From NCBI RefSeq assembly GCF_020804225.1, contig NZ_WJBI01000008.1:45485-109484 (forward strand): a DNA stretch of 64,000 nucleotides. The letters run 5' to 3'. This document shows positions 26,645 through 33,457 of this stretch, in pieces (the first letter of the stretch is position 1; every line of letters begins with the position of its first letter). Source of the DNA: Methanosarcina sp. DH2. GTDB lineage: Archaea; Halobacteriota; Methanosarcinia; Methanosarcinales; Methanosarcinaceae. The notes below the pieces were generated by a model that was given only the letters and a program-made list of their open reading frames with translations, did not search any database and was not told the DNA's origin. The translations under genes and the position numbers were made by a program.

Positions 26645-27240
26645 GTTTGGTCTTATCCAGGACGCCAAAACTGAGCCTTTCTGTTTTCTCTGTTGCGCCG
26701 CACAGGGCTGGTTGACCCGCCGCCTACCAAAAAAACAATAGCTGAACATATAACACAACTAAAAGAAACCTAATACTAAGGAGAAACGGTCATCCTGCAT
26801 GAGAAACAATCCTCTTGGCCCCGGAAAGCCGCATTTTAATTCACAGGATATACAAACGTTCCCTCCAGCTTGTACAGGATATATAAACGTTCCTTCCAGC
26901 TTCTCTGGCGGCCCTTCAAAAAAAGAAGAGGGAAGTGGAAGGGGAGAACTGAAAATAACAATAAAATTAACAAAAACACACGTGAAAAGCGTATTTTTCA
27001 AGTATGATTTAATTCTGTTTTGTTTGTACTGTGTTGCTTTTTTCTGCCGCTTTGGCTTGTCAGTTTGTCGTTCTTACTTACAAGCGTTCCCAGTAGCTTT
27101 TAATTTTTGATTTTCTTTTTTTTCTTTTTTTTCTTTTTTTTCTTCTTTTTTGGGACCGGCCGGTCTCCTTCGTCGAGCGTGACAAAAACGGTTCAGTATG
27201 TGAATACGGTTATACCGGTTATAGAGATTCGTAGTTTAGA
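26645..27240 (+). repeat. Dispersed ~600-nt intergenic element, copy 2
   Basis: This matches copy 1 at 9915-10550 block by block: 'gttgcgccgcacagggc', 'aaaagaaacc', 'gagaaacggtcat', the 'ccttccagcttctctggcgg' hairpin region, 'ttcaaaaaaagaagag', 'gtatttttcaagt', 'tttctgccgctt', a T-rich tract, and 'cgtcgagcgtgacaaaaacgg'. It also has a perfect 12-bp palindrome GACCGGCCGGTC (about 27153), which copy 3 carries in imperfect form and copy 1 lacks. It has no conserved open frame. Confidence 0.65.
26843..26904 (+). repeat. 31-nt direct duplication within element copy 2
   Basis: Two adjacent 31-nt units beginning 'acaggatataYaaacgttcc' and ending in 'tccagctt' plus two bases (26843-26873 and 26874-26904). 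This doubles the left arm of the hairpin block. Confidence 0.85.
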
Positions 27241-27244
27241 ACCA

Positions 27245-27540
27245 TAAATTAGTCCTCTTGAGCGAAACAAAGTGGAGCGAAAAGGACCGCGTACTCCCGA
27301 GTCGCAATTCGGGCGAGTCGCAATTCGGGCGAGTCGCAATTCGGGGCGAAAAGGACATTGTGCTGTTGAACTTGCAGTGCAACTCCCAGGAAATCTCTGA
27401 TTCCCTGTGACCCCGAAGCGCAATTAGAGAGTAAAATCTGTGATTTATAAATTAGTCTGCTTGAACGAGCGAAGCGAGTGAAACAGACCTCGTGCTCCCG
27501 AAGCGAAACTCGGGAAGCGAAACTCGGGCGGGTGAGGAAT
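27245..27540. repeat. Dispersed intergenic repeat (CGAAGCGAAACTCGGG family), copy B
   Basis: It shares long identical stretches with 1-215, for example 'aaattagtctgcttgaacga', 'gcgaagcgagtgaaacagac', and 'gaagcgaaactcgggaagcg'. Within it 'cgagtcgcaattcgggg'-like units are repeated three times in tandem at about 27297-27345. It ends just beyond the 3' end of the minus-strand reductase gene. Confidence 0.8.
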
Positions 27541-27568
27541 ATTTTTATTAGGCTCGAATGCCAATTCA

Positions 27569-28831
27569 TTAAAAGAGCGTCTTTATAAATGTCCCGAAGG
27601 CTCTCATGAGCCTCAGTGAGTTTCCTGAAAACATCAGCTTCCTCATAAGGACAGATGGGTGGTCCATATCTCCGTACTCGGTAATTGTGTTCAGGATGGA
27701 AGGGCTATTTAATGAGCCTATGAGTTCGTTTAACTGGTGGTCTTCCAGCTTTCCCATATAATCATGGATTTTCATGCCTATTTCAAGTTCTTTTGACAGG
27801 CCTTTTCGCCAGAGCCTATCGTATTCGGAAAGCCTGCTTGCAGAGGTATCTCCTTCTAAGGAGGCTTCAGCTGCAATTTTTCCGGCAATTTTTGCTGCAA
27901 AAGCTCCTGTATAGACTCCGCCTCCTGATGTGGGCTTAGCCTGTCCTGCAGCATCGCCTGCGAGCAGGATGCCGTCGGAATAGGTTCTTTCCTGAGGGCC
28001 GATAGGAATTCCCCCAACTACAAAATCAAGCATACCTCCTGAGTACCTAGCTTTTACGTGGGGATTTGAGCGCAGGAATTTTTCAAGATAGAAAAGCGGT
28101 GAATTCTCGCAGTGTCTGCTTTTGCACGCGATTCCCGGCTCTATAGCAAGTGCTATCCTTGAGATTTTTTCGTCAAGGGGCACAGTCCAGGCAAAGAAAC
28201 CCGGAGCTGAAGAACCGGGAAACAGTTCGACAAAGTCACTGTCTTCTGAGGCATAGGGAGCTTCAATCTGAATTCCCGGGAGCACACGCGCAGGTTTTCC
28301 AAGGTCTGCGTAACTGGCTATGCGGCTTTTTACCCCGTCCGCGCCTATAACTACAGATGCGGATATGGTTTCGAGCTTGCCGTTTTTAAGTACTTTGAGT
28401 TTCACGGGGGAGTTCTTTTCTTTATCACTTCTTTTCCCGTTTTCGGCTTTGAAGTTTTCCTTCTCAAGCCCTATAGCCCTCGTTTTCAGGGAGAGTTCAA
28501 CGCCTTCTTCTACAGCCATTACTGCAAGGGTCCGGTCAAAGTTTTTCCTAGAAACAACATACGCTTTTGTCCGCTTCCCGTCAATTGGCAGGCACTGCCC
28601 ATCTGGAGCATGCACAAAAGCGCCGCGAACAGAATTGAACACAAATTCGTCCGAAGGCTTGAGATCACACTCTTCAACAGCTCTTGTGCTCAGAAGCCCT
28701 GTACAGCCCACAGGAGAGCCTATTGAGGCATGCTCTTCGAGCAGAAGGACTTTTGCTCCGTTCATTGCCGCATATCGGGCAGCAGTGGAACCTACAGGGC
28801 CAGCTCCTACCACAACAACATCGTATTTCAT
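27569..28831 (-). CDS. Geranylgeranyl reductase family FAD-dependent oxidoreductase
   Basis: A 420-residue flavoprotein of the geranylgeranyl reductase/digeranylgeranylglycerophospholipid reductase family. These enzymes saturate isoprenoid chains of archaeal membrane lipids or of menaquinone-like quinones. The FAD-binding Rossmann motif VVGAGPVGSTAARYAA is at 6-21, followed by EEHASIGSPVGCTG (family Cys motif). VIGADGVKSRIA near 165 and the second FAD motif LLAGDAAGQAKPTSGGGVY near 290 follow, as does the FAWTVPLDE substrate-region motif. Length is normal. Methanosarcina has several paralogues, so which lipid this one reduces is not decided. The ATG start at 28831 begins one residue before the first strand. 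It is monocistronic. Confidence 0.9.
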   Translation of the reverse strand: MKYDVVVVGAGPVGSTAARYAAMNGAKVLLLEEHASIGSPVGCTGLLSTRAVEECDLKPSDEFVFNSVRGAFVHAPDGQCLPIDGKRTKAYVVSRKNFDRTLAVMAVEEGVELSLKTRAIGLEKENFKAENGKRSDKEKNSPVKLKVLKNGKLETISASVVIGADGVKSRIASYADLGKPARVLPGIQIEAPYASEDSDFVELFPGSSAPGFFAWTVPLDEKISRIALAIEPGIACKSRHCENSPLFYLEKFLRSNPHVKARYSGGMLDFVVGGIPIGPQERTYSDGILLAGDAAGQAKPTSGGGVYTGAFAAKIAGKIAAEASLEGDTSASRLSEYDRLWRKGLSKELEIGMKIHDYMGKLEDHQLNELIGSLNSPSILNTITEYGDMDHPSVLMRKLMFSGNSLRLMRAFGTFIKTLF

Positions 28832-28845
28832 ACAGTATCACATTC

Positions 28846-28934
28846 GAATCGCAATTAAGTTTGAATTACGAATTAAGTTTGAGTAGTAAATCAAGTTCGA
28901 ATAGTAAATCAAGTTTGAGTAGTAAATCAAGTTC
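28846..28934. repeat. 18-nt tandem repeat between divergent genes
   Basis: Five units of 17-18 nt, the last three being 'gagtagtaaatcaagttc' and its 'gaatagtaaatcaagttt' variant, begin 14 nt before the reductase start codon. The array therefore lies in the likely 5' leader or promoter of the reductase. The remaining space to 29249 is A+T-rich with TATA-like sequences ('aatttaaatataag', 'gttatatttaaaaac'), presumably the promoter of the next gene. Confidence 0.85.
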
Positions 28935-29249
28935 GAATGAAATGCATGGCTTTTACTGAAAACTTGATTCCTTTCCTTCCAATAGACCTTAACGCTTCTC
29001 AGGAAGTTTAATATACCCCTGATTCATATAATTCGTTAATATCACAATTTAAATATAAGATTCATGTTATATTTAAAAACTGGCTATTTACTGATAAACC
29101 ACATTTAATACCTTTTTAGAATTATTATCAGTTTTATTTTACGGATCTCCCTTTCTTTCAAAATATTGATATATCGATAAACGCATCCTTGCAGAAAACT
29201 GAACAATAAGGTACTTAATCATTTCTTCGAACTACCGGTCAGGGCTCCC

Positions 29250-31520
29250 ATGCATCAGAAAAAAGAAAAATACCAGGCTTCCAGCTCACAAAAACAAAAA
29301 AGAAACAGTCCAGATATAAATAGTCAGGACAGAAAGGGTCCGCAAACCCGTGAAAAAGGCGCAGAAAACAAATCACGGGGTTTTAAAGAGAAATCCTCTG
29401 CCAGAAAGAGCTCTGGCTCTGAAAAGCGATCGGATATGGTAGCTTTCTCAAAGAAGAAATCCTCTCCGCGTTTCGAATATGAAGATGATTATATTTTCTG
29501 GTGCAGGAAATGCAACCTGCCACTCTTAGGGGAAGAATGCGGGATCTGTGGTAATAAAGGCGAGATACTCCACCTTTCCCAGCCTGCCGATGTAAGGTTT
29601 TGCTCTCCTTATGAGCGCGAGATCCTTGCAGGTCAGTTAATTTCATCATTTGGCTGCGATCCTCTTAGAAAAAGGCTTATTCTCCTGAATAAAATCCCAG
29701 GAGAAGACAAAACTGATGAAGTCATTGTAGACGGCTTCATTTTCGGAGTGTTACGCTTTGAACTTTCGGAAATGGACTACAGTTTTGAGCCTTCCCTTCA
29801 GGGAGCAAAAATTCTCATCAAATGTGCAGAAGGCAGAAAAGTCGAGCTTAAGAAAACAAACAGGCACCTTAATGGAAAAAATATACCGGCAGAGCTTATA
29901 GATTCCTTTACTGGCAACATAAAAGCAGGGGATTTCGTCCTTGTGACTGCTGGCAGCCTTAGCGGATACGGAGTCTCTTACATCAACGGCGCGGATTTTA
30001 CAGATCTGAAGAGGCTGGCAAAGCCCGAAGCTCAATCTAAGATCTCAGCTCAATCCGATACCGGGGTTCAACCTGAACTCATATCCCTATCCGAGTCCGA
30101 ATCCTCGCCCGAAACCGGAGCAAAAGTTCTCAGGGTTAGAAAGGTTGACAGCAGTGAGGCGTGCCTGCACCCCGAAGTTCCGGATCTCAGGGCATGCATA
30201 GATGCTAACAGAAAGCATCTGCAGATCCTGGGGAAAAATGCCATCAATACCATTCGCGGGATTATTTCAAGGAATGAATACCGGGACCTGCCTGTGTATG
30301 TGTCCTTTAGCGGAGGAAAAGACAGCCTTGTCGTGCTGGACCTTGCAAAGGCTGCTCTCAAGCAGAGGGAGTTTAAGGCTTTTTTCCTGAATACGGGGAT
30401 AGAATTCCCTGAGACTGTGGAGTTTGCCCGGAGCTTCTGCAGGGAGATGAAAGTCCCGCTTGAAGAGATGAGTTCGGGTTCTGCTTTCTGGGATCAGGTA
30501 GAAAAGTTCGGACCTCCTGCAAAGGACTTCCGCTGGTGCTGCAAGGTTTGCAAACTGGCTTCGGCAGGGGATCTGCAAGCAGGAAAAAGGGCCTACTCTC
30601 TCCCGGAAAAGGAGGTTACAAATGAAGTTGCTTACCTGACAATAGATGGCAAGAGGAAGCATGAATCTTTTTCCAGGGCAAGAATTGCGACAAGTGAGAC
30701 AAACCCCTTCGTCCCGACACAGCTCAATATTTTCCCTATCCGGGACTGGCGTGCACTTGAAGTCTGGCTCTATATCCATTGGAGAGGGCTTTCATACAAC
30801 CCGCTCTACGACCTGGGCTTTGAAAGGGTTGGGTGCTGGCTCTGTCCGTCTGCCCTTGCTGCCGAGTATGCCAGGGTAAAGGATCTGCACCCTGAAATGC
30901 ATGCGAGGTGGAATGCCTTCCTTCTTGAGTGGGCAAAAATGCGCGGGCTGTCGGAAAAGTTCATAGAGCACGGGTTCTGGCGCTGGAAAGAACTTCCCCC
31001 GAAAATGCTCAGGCTGGCAGAGGAGCTTGAGATCTCTGTCCTGCCGGAAGAAAAAGCTGAAGACTTTGAAATTGAGGTCGTGGGAGGAATTTCCCCCTGT
31101 AAAGCAGGAGGCTTTTCTGTTGAGGCAGGAATTAAAGGCATCAGGGAAAAAGAAGCCTCAGATTTCATTAATGTGCTCGGGAAGACTGTTTATGCAGAAG
31201 AACTTGGCATGCTGCTGGTAAAAACCGGCACAGGAACTGTAAAGTTTTTCTCTAATGGAAACCTGCTGGTAAGCTCGGAAACAAAGGAAAAAGCTGTCTG
31301 CCTTTTTAAAGAGACTGCAAAACAGTTTGTAAGGCTTTCCCGTTGTACAGGATGTGGTATATGTAAAAAAGCCTGCCCTGTCGGAGCGGTTTCAATTAAG
31401 GAAGGAAAGCCTCATGTAAATGAAACCTGTATAAGGTGTGGAAAATGCATGGAGTCCTGTGTGGTAACAAGATATTTTGACAAACTTGTGCCCGGGCTGG
31501 ATAAAAAACTGAAGGTTTGA
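29250..31520 (+). CDS. Composite PAPS-reductase-like protein: Zn finger, PUA-like, PP-loop, 2x[4Fe-4S]
   Basis: A 756-residue fusion. Residues 1-75 are basic low complexity. CRKCNLP...CGICGN at about 84-105 is a zinc finger. A PUA-like region lies near 180-260. The PAPS reductase/ATP-pyrophosphatase domain (about 330-590) has the PP-loop VSFSGGKDSLVV and ends near VGCWLCPSALAAE, with WCCKVCK between. The C-terminus (about 690-750) has two ferredoxin motifs: CTGCGICKKACPVGA and CIRCGKCMESCVV. Similar fusions occur in methanogens and are annotated as PAPS reductases, but the PUA-like and zinc-finger parts suggest RNA binding, so a role in tRNA sulfur modification is also possible; I cannot decide. 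All metal-binding cysteines are present. The ATG start follows a divergent intergenic region. No sulfur-assimilation genes are adjacent. Confidence 0.87.
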   Translation: MHQKKEKYQASSSQKQKRNSPDINSQDRKGPQTREKGAENKSRGFKEKSSARKSSGSEKRSDMVAFSKKKSSPRFEYEDDYIFWCRKCNLPLLGEECGICGNKGEILHLSQPADVRFCSPYEREILAGQLISSFGCDPLRKRLILLNKIPGEDKTDEVIVDGFIFGVLRFELSEMDYSFEPSLQGAKILIKCAEGRKVELKKTNRHLNGKNIPAELIDSFTGNIKAGDFVLVTAGSLSGYGVSYINGADFTDLKRLAKPEAQSKISAQSDTGVQPELISLSESESSPETGAKVLRVRKVDSSEACLHPEVPDLRACIDANRKHLQILGKNAINTIRGIISRNEYRDLPVYVSFSGGKDSLVVLDLAKAALKQREFKAFFLNTGIEFPETVEFARSFCREMKVPLEEMSSGSAFWDQVEKFGPPAKDFRWCCKVCKLASAGDLQAGKRAYSLPEKEVTNEVAYLTIDGKRKHESFSRARIATSETNPFVPTQLNIFPIRDWRALEVWLYIHWRGLSYNPLYDLGFERVGCWLCPSALAAEYARVKDLHPEMHARWNAFLLEWAKMRGLSEKFIEHGFWRWKELPPKMLRLAEELEISVLPEEKAEDFEIEVVGGISPCKAGGFSVEAGIKGIREKEASDFINVLGKTVYAEELGMLLVKTGTGTVKFFSNGNLLVSSETKEKAVCLFKETAKQFVRLSRCTGCGICKKACPVGAVSIKEGKPHVNETCIRCGKCMESCVVTRYFDKLVPGLDKKLKV

Positions 31521-31575
31521 ATAGAAAAATTGAATATTCGAATAGAAAGTATGATTGAATATTCTAATAGAAAGT

Positions 31576-31892
31576 ATGAAGTTCGTAGAATCCGGTAGCA
31601 GGGACAAGACACCGTTTCTTAAAAAACGAGTGGCGGAATGCAGGTAATGTGTCAACAGTTTCAGCTTTAGTGTTTATTGTTTTGTATTTATACTGTTCAT
31701 CAGCAGAAAAGTGAGGTAGTATCCCCAAACCATTAACTCAATTTCCTTATTTCCCTGATTTACTACGACAGGATTTGATTGTCCTGGTCTGATATTCCAT
31801 CTTGGTTTGAATTCATCTAAAAAATTTACAATATCATATCTATCCATAGGATTTTGTATGTTTCGTACTGAAAGCCCATACGCTCCACATAT
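31576..31892 (-). pseudogene. Truncated SRAP (YedK/HMCES-like) gene
   Basis: From 31892 the minus strand reads x-CGAYGLSVRNIQNPMDRYD, FKPRWNIRPGQSNPVVV and ELMVWG. After a frameshift near 31700 it continues PHFSADEQYKYKTINTKAET and FRHSFFKKRCLVPATGFYE. These are the ordered motifs of SRAP proteins, which form a DNA-protein crosslink at abasic sites through Cys2. The expected start Met is ATA here (31892-31890), six bases after GAGGTT. The gene ends abruptly after GFYE at about 31576, where short direct repeats ('aatagaaagtatga') begin, so the C-terminal third, including the catalytic His region, is gone. Confidence 0.8.
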
Positions 31893-31917
31893 GGCACTAA
31901 CCTCTTCTATATATTAA

Positions 31918-32031
31918 GAGCCTATCCGGAAAGTCCACTGCTTTGAATATTATCCATGCAGATACGAAATACAGAATTGCAGGGTTAATGGTAGTCAATA
32001 ATTGGATTACATGAAGTTTTGGGATAGGCTC
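31918..32031. mobile_element. MITE-like element with 10-bp perfect terminal inverted repeats (copy 2)
   Basis: GAGCCTATCC at 31918-31927 and GGATAGGCTC at 32022-32031 are perfect inverted repeats around 94 bases without an open frame. The extended right end 'gttttgggataggctc' matches the right end of the element at 13535-13661. Its size and lack of transposase fit a MITE. I see no exact target duplication at the borders. It lies just upstream of the SRAP pseudogene start. Confidence 0.65.
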
Positions 32032-32187
32032 ATTATTAATATTGGAATAAAACAATCGATAATTACTATATTTTATCTAATGAGAAGCTAGCAACGTGCT
32101 ATTTTACTCTCTGGAAAGCTTTCAATACTCTTAAGTAAATCAGAGAATATTCTAAAAATAAAATTAGATATTTTCGAGGAAACAGAT

Positions 32188-32580
32188 ATGAGAATTAAGT
32201 TAACCAGTGTACTTGTAGATGATCAGGATAAGGCTCTTAAGTTTTATACTGAGATTTTAGGTTTCGTTAAGAAAAATGATATACCAGTGGGAAAATTCAA
32301 GTGGTTAACAGTTGTCTCTCCCGAGGAGCCTGAAGGTATAGAATTACTTCTTGAGCCAAATGACAATCCAGCTGCCAGAACATTCCAGGAAGCACTTTAT
32401 AATCAGGGAATACCGTTAACAGTGTTTTTCGTGGACGATATTCAAAAAGAATACGAACAAATGAAAAATATTGGCGTGAAATTTGCTCAAGAACCAACAA
32501 AAATGGAAACAACAATCATTGCCGTATTTGATGACACCTGTGGCAACTTCATACAAATGATACAGAATAGTTCTGTTTAA
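32188..32580 (+). CDS. VOC family (glyoxalase/bleomycin-resistance fold) protein
   Basis: A 130-residue single-domain member of the vicinal oxygen chelate superfamily. It starts MRIKLTSVLVDDQDKALKFY, the usual first beta-alpha unit with TEILGF. It then shows GIELLLEPN, IPLTVFFVDDIQKEY and a closing FDDTCGNFIQMIQ. The two halves give the paired beta-alpha-beta-beta-beta repeats. The substrate cannot be inferred; relatives include glyoxalases, dioxygenases and antibiotic-binding proteins. GAGGA lies 8-9 nt before the ATG. It is monocistronic, between the MITE and a long empty region. Confidence 0.87.
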   Translation: MRIKLTSVLVDDQDKALKFYTEILGFVKKNDIPVGKFKWLTVVSPEEPEGIELLLEPNDNPAARTFQEALYNQGIPLTVFFVDDIQKEYEQMKNIGVKFAQEPTKMETTIIAVFDDTCGNFIQMIQNSSV

Positions 32581-33457
32581 ATCCTGTTGAATGTACTGTA
32601 TCCTACGCAACAGTTACTTGCTATACCATAAAACAGAGAATATATGCAGTATAACCATGTTGGAATTTACTCCATACCATATGACTTTTCTAATACACTC
32701 TAAGCGCTTATATGAGACATACTTTTAAGGTAGCTCCTTTATGGAATAGTAAGTCTATAAATTTAATACTTTCATCCAGCTTTCTCATCCTTATCCTACT
32801 TTCCGCACTATTTTTTCACACATAATATTTTTCGTATTTTTCACCCATTATTTATAAAAAATAATTGGATGATTTCAAAAATATAAAATCCAGAAATTTT
32901 ACTGCGGAAAATAGGTCCTAAAATAGTGCTGTTAAATTATTGCACTTGAGTTTATTTTTTATTGACCCGAATCTATAAAAATGAACTGATTTTTGCTAGG
33001 GCAATTATTGAATAAAAACGGCTGTGCATTATTCACACAAAACAGCGTATAAAAAGTTCGAGATTCCTATACCCCTAAAGGTTTAGTGCGAGGGTATACT
33101 TCAAACGCATAGTTCTTATGAGAATAATCTTTGAACCCAGCATTTGACTTGCCTAGACGATCCTCACACGTATAATATATTATCCCCTGTTTACAATCCT
33201 GTTTGCCTAATGCTTAATCCTCAATTTATGTATTCGAAGTTTCATTTGTGAAATATAAATATCAGATATTATAAATTACTTAAAGAAAAAAACCTCTTAT
33301 TTGTAATAGAAATATATTATTACAAAACTATTCTGGAAAAATATTTACATTTAATACTGTATCTTTAGGGATGTTCCATGGGAAATGTGTGTCTAAGAGT
33401 TCTCTCAGATACCGCAGGATCTCACTGACAGACTATTCAAATCTTGACTGGAGAATT
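32581..33457. other. Long intergenic region with a stem-loop at 33068-33098
   Basis: Nearly 880 bases up to the preferred kinase start, A+T-rich, with no coding frame. TATACCC (33068-33074) and GGGTATA (33092-33098) form a 7-bp stem with a 17-nt loop, about 360 nt before the kinase. TATA-like runs occur at 33290-33320. The distance is long for a leader, so the stem-loop could belong to a non-coding transcript. I see no tRNA or rRNA in it. Confidence 0.4.

Noticed and set aside
31913-32036. Target-site duplication ATTAA around the MITE
   Set aside because: The left flank is ATTAA and the right flank ATTAT, so the match is inexact and common in A+T-rich DNA.
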